Shown here in pieces: positions 27,518 to 39,248 of a stretch of DNA of 64,000 nucleotides. Both the position numbers and the translations under genes were made by a program. Where the stretch lies: positions 41,659-105,658 of the forward strand of contig NZ_MBLO01000249.1 in assembly GCF_001854805.1 (NCBI RefSeq). The letters run 5' to 3'. Numbering within the stretch: the stretch's first letter is position 1; the number at the start of each line of letters is the position of its first letter. This DNA is from Pseudofrankia coriaricola. GTDB lineage: Bacteria > Actinomycetota > Actinomycetes > Frankiales > Frankiaceae. Under the pieces are notes generated by a model. It was not told the DNA's origin. It was given only the letters and a program-made list of their open reading frames with translations, and did not search any database.

Positions 27518-27840
27518 CGCAGATCGCTTCCTTCGTCCGTAGGGGCCCCAGGGCCTTGGTCGCGGTGGAGCGGCTGGGCGGCAGGCGCTGGCCCACCGCC
27601 CGGGAAACGTAACGCCGGCGGCGGTCCCCGCCTGCCGGGCGCGCCGGGTCAAGAATCGAGTCAGCGTTGTCCACGCTGTTGACGACTACCCGTCAAAGAA
27701 CGACCAGAACGGCGAGGGTTGTCCTCGACCAGAAACGGCGAGGGCTGTCCTGGACGACGGCGGCACCGTCGGTTTCTGATCGCCAGCGTGGGGCGGAACC
27801 GGGCGACTCGCCGGGACCGGACGCCGTAGGCTGGCGCGCC
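27518..27840. other. intergenic region with a short repeat
   Basis: About 320 bp between divergent genes. It contains a two-unit tandem repeat at 27701-27751 and no gene. Confidence 0.5.
27701..27751. repeat. 25/26-bp tandem repeat, two units
   Basis: Units begin CGACCAGAA and end GTCCT; they differ by one inserted A and one substitution. It sits 90 bp upstream of the SnoaL-like gene. Confidence 0.8.
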
Positions 27841-28362
27841 ATGGAACTGTGGGAGCTGGCCGCGCGTGAGCAGGTACGGGACACCGTGGCGACGTACAGC
27901 CACAGCGGCGACCGGCTCCGGCTCGAGGACCTCGCGGCCTGCTTCACCGCCGACGGTGTGCTGGAGACCAAGGGCGGCTGGACGGCCCACGGCCGAGCGG
28001 AGATCATCGCCCGGCTCTCCGGAGTCCAGGCCCTGACGGCGGCCACGACAGTGCCCGGACGGGAGGCCGGCCCCAGGAGCGCCAGCGGCCCCGGGCCCGC
28101 GGGCAACGGAGCCGCGTCAGCGGGCGGCGGCGCCGCGGACGGGCGGGCGTTCATCCGGCACTTCGTCACGAACCTGCGGTTCGAGTCGGTGACACCCGAC
28201 CGGATCACCACGTCGGCCTATTTCGCGGTGTTGACGGTTGCCGGCCTGGACCACTGGGGCCGTTACCGCGACGTCCTGGTCCCAGTCGAGGGGCGGTGGC
28301 TGTTCGCTCACCGTCTCGTCCGCACCGACGCCCACGCCCCCGGCTCGCCCTTCCGCGCCTGA
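27841..28362 (+). CDS. SnoaL-like (NTF2-fold) protein
   Basis: A 173-residue protein starting at ATG 27841. The pattern EQVRDTVATYSHSGDRLRLEDLAACFTADG and the final strand block GRYRDVLVPVEGRWLFAHR fit the SnoaL_4/NTF2-like fold. A Gly/Ala/Ser-rich insertion (about residues 70-100) interrupts the domain. Such proteins are ring-cyclising enzymes, isomerases or ligand-binding proteins; the specific role is unknown. Confidence 0.78.
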   Translation: MELWELAAREQVRDTVATYSHSGDRLRLEDLAACFTADGVLETKGGWTAHGRAEIIARLSGVQALTAATTVPGREAGPRSASGPGPAGNGAASAGGGAADGRAFIRHFVTNLRFESVTPDRITTSAYFAVLTVAGLDHWGRYRDVLVPVEGRWLFAHRLVRTDAHAPGSPFRA

Positions 28363-28392
28363 GCGCCGGCTGTCCGCGCCTGGGCGTCGGCC

Positions 28393-29304
28393 TTAGCCGG
28401 CGTCGTCTTCGGGGGCGAAGCCGGAGAGGGCTGTGACGGACGGGATGAAGTAGTAGGCGCCGCTGACCGGGGTGGTGTAGCGGGTCAGGGCGTCGCGCAG
28501 GCCGTCCTCGGTCGCTCCCGCCATGCGGCGCAGCATGAGGTCGAGGATGCGTTGCTCGGCGGCGAAGCCGACGAACATCGTTCCGTGGTCGGTGACCGTG
28601 CCGTAGGCGGTGTTGCGGCGGAAGATCTTCAGCTCCTCGCCGTCCTCCTCGACGACCGTGCGCGAGACGTGCGAGGTCGCCGGCATGACGGAGTCGTCGA
28701 GTTCGACGCTGTCGGCCTTGGTACGGCCGATGACCTTCTCCTGCTCGGCGACGCCGATCGCCGCGAAGCTCGCCGTGTCGTGCGTCCACTTCTGGAACAG
28801 CAGCACGCTTCCGCCGGCGCCCGGCCCGTGGGCGATGATCGCGACGCCAGGCGCCGCCAGCAGCGACGGGTTCTCGGTGCCGTCGATAAAGCCGGTGAGG
28901 TCGCGGTCGTGCGCGTACACCCAGCCACCGACCTCGGTGGCGACGTTCGCGACCCCGGCGAGCGCGGCGATCACCTCGAGCCCGTTGGTGTAGACGGCGG
29001 TCCGGTTGGCGCCGGCGATCCACAGCACGGCGTCACGCTGGGTGGCGGGCATCCGGAAGCCGTCGGCACCGACGATCGGCTCGTTGAAGCCGGTGACGCC
29101 GGCGGGCAGGCCCTCGGGCGCCACCTGTGCCCACAGTTCCGGCCGGAACCCGACGACCAGGTTGACACCGCCCCCGGTCGACAGGGGCCCGACCAGTCCC
29201 GCGACCGCCTTCGCCAGGTCCACCGCGGATATGCCGTCCCGGAGGTCGAGCTCCAGGTAGCTGTGCTCCGGCGCGCCAAGCCCGAAGATCCCCGGCTGCG
29301 TCAC
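28393..29304 (-). CDS. DyP-type peroxidase
   Basis: A 303-residue dye-decolorising peroxidase of the bacterial class B type. It contains the GFIDGTENP motif (distal Asp), HDTASF, and TDHGTMFVGF near the probable proximal His region. GTG 29304 is preferred (GGAAGGACGG upstream). No Tat signal is present and no encapsulin gene is adjacent, so a cytoplasmic enzyme is likely. It oxidises phenolic or dye substrates with H2O2 through heme. Confidence 0.9.
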   Translation of the reverse strand: MTQPGIFGLGAPEHSYLELDLRDGISAVDLAKAVAGLVGPLSTGGGVNLVVGFRPELWAQVAPEGLPAGVTGFNEPIVGADGFRMPATQRDAVLWIAGANRTAVYTNGLEVIAALAGVANVATEVGGWVYAHDRDLTGFIDGTENPSLLAAPGVAIIAHGPGAGGSVLLFQKWTHDTASFAAIGVAEQEKVIGRTKADSVELDDSVMPATSHVSRTVVEEDGEELKIFRRNTAYGTVTDHGTMFVGFAAEQRILDLMLRRMAGATEDGLRDALTRYTTPVSGAYYFIPSVTALSGFAPEDDAG

Positions 29305-29603
29305 TGACCCGTCCTTCCCACCCGTGTCACGTACGTTCTCGGTTACGCCCAGCCGGGGCCGGGCTACCGGGCTCTCCGGGCTCATCGCCCAGGCGCGATC
29401 GCGCCAAACCGGCCATCACGGTCAATACGGTCAACACCGCGACGTTACCCTGCGCGGACCAGGCAGCTTCGCGCGGACGCGCGGGCCCGGGGCCGGGCTG
29501 GGAACAGCGTTGCGTCCGGGTCGGAGCCGGAGCTGGCTGGGCTGGCGGACAACGGGCCCGAGGCTGGCGGCGCGGCGCCCGGGTGGTGGCGGGGCAGCTG
29601 TCA
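29305..29603. other. intergenic region, nothing recognised
   Basis: About 300 bp between two leftward genes, presumably holding the DyP promoter. No repeat or gene seen. Confidence 0.5.
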
Positions 29604-30038
29604 CTACACCTCGAACAACGGCACCTCGCCCGGCATCGGCTGGTCCAGAACGCGGCGGAGCAGCAAGACCTCCCGTCGCCAGTCCTCGGCGCTCGCGGTC
29701 TCGGACCACAGCTCGGCCAGTCCGGAGCCGTCGGCGAGCACCCGGTCCAGCGCCTCGACCGCGAGCGAGCGAAGGTCGTCCGGGAACGCCGGCAGAGGCT
29801 CCAACGGCCACCGGGAGTCGCTGACCGGCTCGCCGCCCGGGCACTGCGCGGCGATCAGCGCCGCCGCGACGACGACGTGGGAGCCGGCATCGATCTCGAG
29901 GTAGCCCTCGGTGTCGACGGCCCGCACCAGCAGCCGTCGGACGAGATCGACCCGGTTCGCGGCCGGCGCGTCGAGGAGATCATCGACAAAGTCCAGCGCA
30001 CCGTCGTTGTCGAAGTGTCCCGGACCCCACGCACCCAC
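29604..30038 (-). CDS. DUF4259 protein
   Basis: A 144-residue protein with the DUF4259 start motif MGAWGPGHFDNDGALDF, followed by an all-helical region and a Pro-rich middle. The family is common in actinobacteria and its function is unknown. Confidence 0.85.
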   Translation of the reverse strand: MGAWGPGHFDNDGALDFVDDLLDAPAANRVDLVRRLLVRAVDTEGYLEIDAGSHVVVAAALIAAQCPGGEPVSDSRWPLEPLPAFPDDLRSLAVEALDRVLADGSGLAELWSETASAEDWRREVLLLRRVLDQPMPGEVPLFEV

Positions 30039-30173
30039 AGCGGTCTCCTCGTGTTCGGCGCTGCCGGGTGATTCTCTCGGTCGCTACCGACACTTTTCGC
30101 CGGTTGTCATGGGCGCGTCGTGGCGAGAACCGGTGGTCGGGCCCTGGCCCGCGGTTCCCGCGGACGTGCCACG

Positions 30174-30683
30174 CTACCCGCCGGCGCCGGGAGGGGAACC
30201 AGGGGAGGAGCCCGACGGGTCGGTGCGCGGCGCGAGCCAGTCGGGCCACGGCACGGGCGGGTTGGGCAGCGGCTGGACACCTCGCCTGGCCAGGAGCTCG
30301 GCAAAGCCCTCGGGGTCCGCGGGCACGGCTCGCGGGTCGCCTGTCATGATCTCGTAGAGGGTGGCGCCCTCGGGCCCGGCCACCAGTGGTCCGAAGGTCG
30401 CTCCGTGCTCCAGGGTGATATGGGTGCCCGCGGGGCAGGGACGGTCGCCGATGAGCACCTCTCCGGCGACGACGAGGACGAAGTGGTCGGACTTGTGGCT
30501 GTGCCGCTCGACGATCACCCCCGGGTCGTAGCGGGCGTAGATGACCATCCGTTCCGGCGACCACTCGAGGAACTTCTCCCAGACCGACACCCGCCGCCCG
30601 TCGGCGTGCGTCTGCGCCTTCACCTCGGTCCATGGCACGTCTCCCACGGAGACGATCTTCAGGTCCGGCTTCTCCTCCGGCAC
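30174..30683 (-). CDS. cupin-domain protein
   Basis: A 169-residue protein with a single cupin barrel: ERHSHKSDHFVLVVAGEV gives the His ligands of cupin motif 1 and GTHITLEHGATFGP the second motif. GTG 30683 has an excellent ribosome site (GGAAGGGGG, 6 nt); ATG 30719 is an alternative. The C-terminal 50 residues are Pro-rich. It is divergent from amidohydrolase 1, so the two may share substrate or control. Confidence 0.8.
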   Translation of the reverse strand: MPEEKPDLKIVSVGDVPWTEVKAQTHADGRRVSVWEKFLEWSPERMVIYARYDPGVIVERHSHKSDHFVLVVAGEVLIGDRPCPAGTHITLEHGATFGPLVAGPEGATLYEIMTGDPRAVPADPEGFAELLARRGVQPLPNPPVPWPDWLAPRTDPSGSSPGSPPGAGG

Positions 30684-30858
30684 GGTGCCCCCTTCCTGAT
30701 CGGCCTGCTTCGACGCCATCCCGCCTCGACGCGGTGTGGCGTGGGTCTCGACAGGTCGCTCGGCGAAAAGTAGCTTTCCGAAAAGCGATCCGCAATCCCG
30801 CTCCTCGCGGGTTGCTCCGCTCGCCACCGCGCCGCACGCCGCACAAGGGGGCATGGCC

Positions 30859-32121
30859 ATGGCCTTGACCGACATCACCGCGCCCACGACCGCCACCGGC
30901 TCCGTCACCCCGGCCCCGGAGGACCTGCCGAAGATCATCTCGGTGGATGACCACATCCTGGAACCACGCGACCTGTGGCAGCGGGAGCTGCCGGCCGCGA
31001 TGCGCGGCCGCGGGCCCAAGGTGGTGCGGGAGAAGCTCAAGCTGCACTTCGCCGGCGGGCACTACGGCTTCGAGCGCGACGCGCCTGACGGCCGCTGGTG
31101 CGACCTGTGGCTCTATGACGACCTCGTCTACCCGACCGGCCTGCTGCACGCCTCCGCCGGCGTGCCACCGGCCGAGGTGAAGAACCTGCCGGCCATCTAC
31201 GAGGACTTCCGGCCGGGCACCTACGAGCGGGACGCCCGCCTCGCCGACATGACCGCCAACCACGTCGAGGCGGCGATCAACTTCCCGAACACGTTCCCGC
31301 GGTTCTGCGGTCAGGGCTTCTCCGAGCGGCCGGACAAGGACGTGGCGCTCGCCTGCATCCAGATCTACAACGACTGGATGATCGACGAATGGGCGGGCGG
31401 CGCCGGACAGGGCCGTCTGATCCCGCTGTCGCTCATCCCGCTGTGGGATCCCGAGCTTGCCGCCGCCGAGGTGCGCCGGTGCGCGGCGAAGGGCTCGTAC
31501 GCGGTGTCGTTCTCCGAGAACCCGAGCAAGCTCGGGTTCGCCTCCATCCACTCCGGCGCGTGGGACCCGCTGTTCCAGGCGTGCGAGGAGACCGGAACCG
31601 TCGTGACGATGCACATCGGCTCGTCGTCGACGCTGCCGTCGACGTCGCCGGACGCGCCGCTGGCGGTCAGCATGTCGCTGTCCTCGCAGAATGCCGAGGG
31701 ATCGCTGTGCGACTGGATCTTCTCCGGCACGCTCGACCGTTTCCCGAGCCTGACCATCGTCTACGCCGAGAGCCAGGTCGGCTGGATGCCGTACCTGCTG
31801 GAGCGGATGGACCTCGTCTGGAAGGGCGGCGTCGGTGGTGGAGCCGCCCTGCCGAACCCCCCGAGCAGCTACATCAGGGGCCGCGTCTACGGCTGCCTGT
31901 TCGATGACCAGCACGGGCTGATCTCCCGGAACGAGGTCGGTCTCGACCAGATCGTCTTTGAGACCGACTACCCGCACACCGACGGCACCTGGCCGAACTC
32001 CCGCGCCGTCGCCCACCGCCTGTGCGCGGGCGCCGGCATGGACGCGGGCGAGGTCCACAAGTTCGTCCGCGGCAACGCCATCCGCGCCTTCGGCCTCGAA
32101 CGCTTTGGAATCAAGGATTGA
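30859..32121 (+). CDS. amidohydrolase-2 family protein (paralogue 1)
   Basis: A 420-residue TIM-barrel metal-dependent hydrolase/decarboxylase (PF04909 type). It has SVDDHILEP at the first metal site, MHIGSSS on a later strand, and FETDYPHTDGTWP with the catalytic Asp near the end. The ATG at 30859 is better spaced from AAGGGG than the one at 30853. Relatives act as ACMSD-like decarboxylases or hydrolases in aromatic and steroid degradation. Two paralogues lie at 42350 and 48751. Confidence 0.85.
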   Translation: MALTDITAPTTATGSVTPAPEDLPKIISVDDHILEPRDLWQRELPAAMRGRGPKVVREKLKLHFAGGHYGFERDAPDGRWCDLWLYDDLVYPTGLLHASAGVPPAEVKNLPAIYEDFRPGTYERDARLADMTANHVEAAINFPNTFPRFCGQGFSERPDKDVALACIQIYNDWMIDEWAGGAGQGRLIPLSLIPLWDPELAAAEVRRCAAKGSYAVSFSENPSKLGFASIHSGAWDPLFQACEETGTVVTMHIGSSSTLPSTSPDAPLAVSMSLSSQNAEGSLCDWIFSGTLDRFPSLTIVYAESQVGWMPYLLERMDLVWKGGVGGGAALPNPPSSYIRGRVYGCLFDDQHGLISRNEVGLDQIVFETDYPHTDGTWPNSRAVAHRLCAGAGMDAGEVHKFVRGNAIRAFGLERFGIKD

Positions 32122-32148
32122 GCTCGCTGGGCGCTACAGTCGGCCGGG

Positions 32149-32754
32149 ATGGCTGACAGCGCGGTGACCAGAACGGATCCGGCGGCGGCGCCGGCGGCAC
32201 TCGTGGAGCCGACGACGCCGGCGCCGTCGGTGACCGCGTCGGGCGGGCGCGCCGCGTCGGGCGGGCGGGCGGCGTTGGGCGGGCCGGCCGGTGAGCCCAG
32301 CTGGGTCGACGAGGTCGGCCTGACCGGGGGCGCCGGGCTCCTCGCCCGGCTGGTGCGGCTGAACATGCTCGTCTCGACGGCGCTCGACGGTCTCGTCGAA
32401 CCATTCGGCCTGACGGTGGCCGACTACCTGGTTCTCGGCACGATCCGGCACGCGCCCGGCGGCCGGGGCGCGCCGAGCCGCCTGTGCCGGGTGCTCGGCC
32501 GGACCAGCGGTGGCATGACGCTCACCCTCGACCGTCTCGCCGCCGCGGGCCTGGTCCGCCGTGCCCCCGACCCGACGGACCGCCGCCGCGTCATCGTCGA
32601 GCTCACCGACGTCGGCGACGCTCTGAGCCGGCGCGTCAACGACCGCCTCCACGAATGGGAGAACACCCTGCCACTCCCCGCGGACCTGCGCGCCGGCCTT
32701 CACGACACCGTTGACACCCTCATCGACGCGGTGACCCCCGACCGACCGCGCTGA
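32149..32754 (+). CDS. MarR-family regulator
   Basis: A 201-residue winged-helix regulator, 27 bp after amidohydrolase 1. The wHTH spans LTVADYLVLGTIRHAP...SGGMTLTLDRLAAAGLVRRAPDPTDRRRVIVELT; the DxRR wing motif is present. The first 55 residues are low-complexity, including an ASGGRA repeat. The spacing suggests co-transcription with, and possible control of, the amidohydrolase. Confidence 0.88.
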   Translation: MADSAVTRTDPAAAPAALVEPTTPAPSVTASGGRAASGGRAALGGPAGEPSWVDEVGLTGGAGLLARLVRLNMLVSTALDGLVEPFGLTVADYLVLGTIRHAPGGRGAPSRLCRVLGRTSGGMTLTLDRLAAAGLVRRAPDPTDRRRVIVELTDVGDALSRRVNDRLHEWENTLPLPADLRAGLHDTVDTLIDAVTPDRPR

Positions 32755-32822
32755 CCCTCTCTTCGTCAGCGACGGCCGTGTACGGCGAGACGTGAACGTG
32801 GCCGCTGCCCGTTCAGCTCCGC

Positions 32823-33659
32823 TCAGGTGTGGACGCCGTCGACGTAGATGTCGACCTTCTCGTCGTAGAAGCAGACCAGGCCCGCGATGCGAATGCTCTC
32901 CAGCAGCGGCGCCGGGTAGTACCAGACGACGTCGTCGTGGACCTTGCCGTCGACCTCGACCCCGTAGTAGCTGGCCGTCCCCTTGTACGGGCAGCCGGTG
33001 CTGGTGGACGACGGCCGGAGCAGCTCAGTGCGGGCGTCGGTCAGTGGCAGGTAGTAGCGGGGCCGGATGCCGGTCTCGAACAGCACGGTCGGGCGGGTCG
33101 ACTCGGCGACCGTCACCCCGTCGATGTCGACCCGGACGTGCCGGGAGCTGGAGAGGATGTCGATGCGGTGGTAGGGGTTGCGGGCGTGGACGTAGACGGG
33201 CTCGTCCTCCTCCAGCCAGGTGTCCATCGCGTCCCAGTCGAGCCGGACCACGTCGCGCAGCTCGGGGAACGGCGAGTCCGGGTAGGTCAGGGCGGCACCG
33301 GCCGCGCGGTGCTCGCCCGCGACCACGTCGTGACGGTGGGCGTCGCCGCGGCTCGGGGAACGCACGATCTCCCCGGTGGGCTCCAGCGTGGCCTTCAGAT
33401 CGGCCAGCGGCAGGTAGTAGACGGGGTAGTGCGGGCCCTCCCAGACCAGCAGCGGCCGGACCGTGTCGACGACGACCACGCCGCCCAGCAGCGGCCGCAC
33501 CCGCTTGTGCGCTTCCTCGAGTCGAACCCGCCCTCGGGCGCCCGACGCGGCCCCTGATCCCTGGCCTGCCGTGGGTGCACTGGTGGCCGCCGATGACTGT
33601 GCCGTGGCCGGACTGGCCGTCGTCTCGGTCGTGCTGGTCGTCGAGCCGGTCGTCGTCAT
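32823..33659 (-). CDS. tandem DUF427 protein
   Basis: A 278-residue protein with two DUF427 (NTP_transf_9) modules: the first around residues 55-160 (VRPLLVWEGPHYPVYYLP), the second around 170-270 (STRPTVLFETGIRPRYYLP, then GCPYKGTASYY). Start ATG 33659 follows GGAGGAGAAACG. The first ~45 residues are Ser/Thr/Ala-rich. Family function unknown. Confidence 0.85.
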   Translation of the reverse strand: MTTTGSTTSTTETTASPATAQSSAATSAPTAGQGSGAASGARGRVRLEEAHKRVRPLLGGVVVVDTVRPLLVWEGPHYPVYYLPLADLKATLEPTGEIVRSPSRGDAHRHDVVAGEHRAAGAALTYPDSPFPELRDVVRLDWDAMDTWLEEDEPVYVHARNPYHRIDILSSSRHVRVDIDGVTVAESTRPTVLFETGIRPRYYLPLTDARTELLRPSSTSTGCPYKGTASYYGVEVDGKVHDDVVWYYPAPLLESIRIAGLVCFYDEKVDIYVDGVHT

Positions 33660-33830
33660 GCGTTTCTCCTCCGTCCGTCCGCTACCTAGGTAACGGCACC
33701 CCCAAGAGCAACCTTCCACGGATGACGACCACAAGCTCCCTCACAGGCACGATCGTCGGGCCGACGGCGCGCCAGGTTCGACCCCGTCGGCCTACCGTGG
33801 GTCGGCGACCGGAGACCAGGGATCATGAAG

Positions 33831-33846
33831 TGGACCGCTGGGTCCA
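33831..33846. promoter_or_regulatory. operator TGGACC-N4-GGTCCA
   Basis: A 6-bp perfect inverted repeat with loop GCTG, 20 bp before the TetR start. The same pattern with loop TGCT (TGGACT/AGTCCA) occurs before the downstream SDR gene, so both are probably sites for this TetR. Confidence 0.7.
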
Positions 33847-33866
33847 TAAAGAGCTAGCGTCAGCAG

Positions 33867-34451
33867 ATGGCGCTCACCACGAAGGGGCAGGCGACCCGGC
33901 AACGCATCATCGAGGGTGCGGCGGTGTACCTGCGCGGCGACGACCCCGGCGAGGCGACCCTCGACGACATCCGCGCCATCACGGGCACGAGCAAGGGTCA
34001 GATCTTCCACTACTTCCCGGGCGGCAAGGAGGAACTGCTGCTCGCGGTGGCCCGGTACGAGGCGCGGCGCGTCCTCGACGACCAGCAGCCGCACCTCGGC
34101 GCCCTGACCTCGTGGGCGGCCTGGGAGCGGTGGCGGGACGCGGTCGTGGCCCGCTACCGGGCCCAGGGCCGCAACTGCCCGCTCGGGTCGCTGATGAGCC
34201 AGGTCGGCGGCACGCCGGGCGCGGCCGAGGTCATCGGCGCCCTGCTCACGAACTGGCGGGCGCACATCCGGCACGGCATCGAGCGGATGCAGGCGACCGG
34301 CGAGATCCGCCCGAGCCTCGACGCGGACCGCGTCGCCGCGGCCTTCGTCGCCGGCATCCAGGGCGGGGTCCAGGTACTCAGGTCCTCCGGGAGCACGTGG
34401 CACCTGGAGGCGACGCTGGACGCGCTGACCGACCACCTGCGAGGCGTCTGA
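33867..34451 (+). CDS. TetR-family regulator
   Basis: A 194-residue TetR protein. HTH: TRQRIIEGAAVYLRG...LDDIRAITGTSKGQIFHYFPGGKEELL (residues about 10-55). The C-terminal domain matches the TetR_C group with NCPLGSLMSQV. It precedes the SDR gene on the same strand, and matching palindromes lie before both genes. Confidence 0.88.
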   Translation: MALTTKGQATRQRIIEGAAVYLRGDDPGEATLDDIRAITGTSKGQIFHYFPGGKEELLLAVARYEARRVLDDQQPHLGALTSWAAWERWRDAVVARYRAQGRNCPLGSLMSQVGGTPGAAEVIGALLTNWRAHIRHGIERMQATGEIRPSLDADRVAAAFVAGIQGGVQVLRSSGSTWHLEATLDALTDHLRGV

Positions 34452-34552
34452 CACCGCGAGGTTGTCCGGCTCCGCGAGGCGTCCGGCTCCGCGAGGCGTC
34501 TGGCACCGCGGGACGCCCAGCAGTGAGGCGTCTGGCACCGTGGGGCATCCGG
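34452..34552. repeat. short tandem repeats between TetR and SDR
   Basis: GTCCGGCTCCGCGAGGC occurs twice in a row, and GAGGCGTCTGGCACCG occurs twice more, with a related copy overlapping the TetR stop. Non-coding. Confidence 0.7.
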
Positions 34553-34562
34553 GCCGAGCAAG

Positions 34563-34588
34563 ATTTTTGGACTTGCTAGTCCAAAAAT
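34563..34588. promoter_or_regulatory. 11-bp inverted repeat, operator of SDR gene
   Basis: ATTTTTGGACT (34563-34573) and AGTCCAAAAAT (34578-34588) flank TGCT. This AT-rich site ends 20 bp before the SDR start and contains the same TGGACY-N4-RGTCCA core as the site at 33831. Confidence 0.8.
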
Positions 34589-34608
34589 TAGTCCGTAGCT
34601 TCGCCGGC

Positions 34609-35403
34609 ATGTCACAGCGACTCGAACACAGGACAGCACTCGTCACCGGATCCACCAGCAACATCGGCCGGTCCATCGCGGTTGCCTTCGGCGCGGAAGG
34701 TGCGCACGTCATCGTCTCCGGGCGCGATGACACCCGCGGCAAGGCGGTGGTCGCCCGGATCCGCTCGGCGGGCGGCACGGCCGACTACGTCCACGCCGAT
34801 CTCGACGGCACGGCGAGCGCCAGCAGGTCGCTCGCCGACGCGGCGAGCGACCTGCTGGGCGGCCGCATCGACATCCTGGTCAACAACGCGGGCATCTTCC
34901 CGGGGGCAACCACCCTGACCACGGACGACGCGATGTTCGACCGGGTCTACGCCGTCAACGTCAAGGCGCCGTTCTTCCTCACCCAGGCCGTCGCGCCGAC
35001 GATGGTCGCCGCGGGCGGCGGCGTCATCATCAATCTCGGTTCCTGGGTGGCCCGCCTCAGCGTTCCCGTCGGTGCCCTCTACGCGTCGACCAAGGGTGCG
35101 ATGGAGACGCTCACCCGGGCCTGGGCCGCCGAGTTCGGGCCTCAGGGCATCCGGGTCAACGCCGTTTCCCCGGGTGTCATCGCCGATCCCGACCGGGACC
35201 CGACCGTCGAGCGTCCGTCCGACCTGCTCATGCGTGGCACGCCCGCCGGGTGGTCCGGTCACCCCGACGCCATAGCCGCGGCGGCCGTCTACCTCGCCTC
35301 CGACGACGCGGCCTTCGTCCACGGAACGGTCGTCGACGTCGACGGCGGCCGCACCGGCGTCGCCGTCATCGCGGGGCCCAACCCCTTCCGCGCCGACGAC
35401 TAA
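34609..35403 (+). CDS. short-chain dehydrogenase/reductase
   Basis: A 264-residue SDR: VTGSTSNIGRSIA cofactor motif, NNAGIFPG, catalytic Ser in INLGSWVA, and YASTKGA (Tyr-x-x-x-Lys). It ends with the tetramer-type GTVVDVDGG. It oxidises or reduces an alcohol/ketone with NAD(P); substrate unknown. It is most likely controlled by the TetR just upstream. Confidence 0.9.
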   Translation: MSQRLEHRTALVTGSTSNIGRSIAVAFGAEGAHVIVSGRDDTRGKAVVARIRSAGGTADYVHADLDGTASASRSLADAASDLLGGRIDILVNNAGIFPGATTLTTDDAMFDRVYAVNVKAPFFLTQAVAPTMVAAGGGVIINLGSWVARLSVPVGALYASTKGAMETLTRAWAAEFGPQGIRVNAVSPGVIADPDRDPTVERPSDLLMRGTPAGWSGHPDAIAAAAVYLASDDAAFVHGTVVDVDGGRTGVAVIAGPNPFRADD

Positions 35404-35605
35404 TGCCGCCCCGCCTCCGTCCGCCCGCAACCGGTTGATCATCACCCACGTGTTGCCGTCGTCGTGGATTCGGCCGAATCGCGACCGCAACGACACGTCC
35501 GTGGCGATCACGAATGATCGTGAGTGGGCGGGCGTTCGCCGCCCTGGCATGGGATGCGGTGCGCGGGCGGAAGGTGGTCACCGGCGCGGCGCGTCGACCG
35601 CGTCC

Positions 35606-36016
35606 CTACTTCGCGGCGGGCTGCTGGTCGATGCGCACCAGGTTGCCGGAGGGGTCGCGGACGGCGCAGTCGCGGGGGCCCCACGGCTGGTTGGTCGGCT
35701 CCTGCACGATCTCGGCGCCCGAGGCGCGCACCTTCTCGAAGGTGGCGTCGAGGTCGTCGGTGTGGAAGTGGACGCCGTTCATGGCGCCCTTGGCGACGAG
35801 CGCGGTGATCGCCTCGCCGTCGGCGGGGCTGCCGGCCAGGTAGTTCGTGAGGACGATCTCGACGCCGGGCTGGGTGGCCGAGCCGACGGTGATCCAGCGG
35901 AAGCCCTCACGGGCGACGTCGTTGCGCAGCTCGAGGCCGAGCGCGTCGCGGTAGAAGGCCAGGGAGAGGTCCGGGTCCTGAACCTGGACGAAGCAGCGGG
36001 CAAGAGTGAGATCCAT
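35606..36016 (-). CDS. VOC-family (glyoxalase-like) protein
   Basis: A 136-residue vicinal-oxygen-chelate protein: ARCFVQVQDPDLSLAFYRDALGLE, then GVHFHTDDLDATFEKVRASGAEIVQEP and RDCAVRDPSGNLVRI. ATG 36016 is 10 nt after the stop of the AraC regulator, so the two form an operon. Possible roles are dioxygenase, resistance protein or glyoxalase. Confidence 0.85.
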   Translation of the reverse strand: MDLTLARCFVQVQDPDLSLAFYRDALGLELRNDVAREGFRWITVGSATQPGVEIVLTNYLAGSPADGEAITALVAKGAMNGVHFHTDDLDATFEKVRASGAEIVQEPTNQPWGPRDCAVRDPSGNLVRIDQQPAAK

Positions 36017-36026
36017 GTCCGCAACG

Positions 36027-36467
36027 CTAGGGGGCTGGCGTCGCGCGTGCTTCTCCGATCCTGCTCGGACCACGGCTGGGGCGGGTGAGGTCCTTGGCGA
36101 CGCAGCCCGGCACGTTCGCGAGCGCGCTGTGGTCCCGGCTCCGATAGGCCGTCGGCGTCTCGCCCACCAGCTCGGTGAAACGCGCGCTGAACGAGCCGAG
36201 CGACGTACACCCGACCGCCATGCAGACGTCGGTGACCGACATGTCGCCGCGGCGCAGCAGCGCCTTCGCCCGCTCGATCCGCCGCGTCATCAGGTAGGAA
36301 TAGGGCGTCTCCCCGTATGCCGCGCGGAACCGCCGGGAGAAGTGCGCGGTCGACATCAGCGCGGCGCGGGCGAGCGCGGCGACGTCGAGCGGGCTCGCGT
36401 ACTCGCGGTCCATCAGATCGCGGGCACGCCGAAGGTGCGCGAGGTTGGCAAGCTCCTCCGGCGTCAC
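36027..36467 (-). CDS. AraC-family regulator (HTH only)
   Basis: A 146-residue protein that is almost only the double-HTH domain: ARDLMDREYASPLDVAALAR...STAHFSRRFRAAYGETP and SVTDVCMAVGCTSLGSFSARFTELVGETPTAYR. GTG 36467 start. With no ligand-binding domain it resembles MarA/SoxS-type regulators paired with a VOC gene. Confidence 0.88.
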   Translation of the reverse strand: MTPEELANLAHLRRARDLMDREYASPLDVAALARAALMSTAHFSRRFRAAYGETPYSYLMTRRIERAKALLRRGDMSVTDVCMAVGCTSLGSFSARFTELVGETPTAYRSRDHSALANVPGCVAKDLTRPSRGPSRIGEARATPAP

Positions 36468-36652
36468 GAACGCCAGCGTAACAACGCAGGCGCGACACCC
36501 CGCTGATCGTGCTGCCGCCCGCCCCGGGGCTCGCGATGCCCGTCAACCGGAGAGTCCGCCCCATCCCGGCAGGCCGAATTGAGGCTCCGACCCGCCCGTC
36601 CGCCCCAGTCTCACCCGCCCCGACGAAAGCCACCCTGCCCCAGGCAGGGCGC

Positions 36653-39076
<2,424 letters not shown>

Positions 39077-39248
39077 CGTCTCCATGGAGGTCACGCTAGC
39101 CACCGCTCGGCGGTCTGTGCTTCTCGATTCCTGACCGATCTGGCCTACCTGTCTCGTGGCGCACGACAGAATTCCGCCGTCCGCCGGGACTAGCGTCGTG
39201 CCCAGGTCACGGGAGCGGCCGCGGCCGGAACCGGAGGGAGCGGGCGGG

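Noticed and set aside
33760..33810. GGTTCGACCCC resembling a tRNA T-loop
   Set aside because: No complementary T-stem, acceptor stem or anticodon arm can be built upstream.
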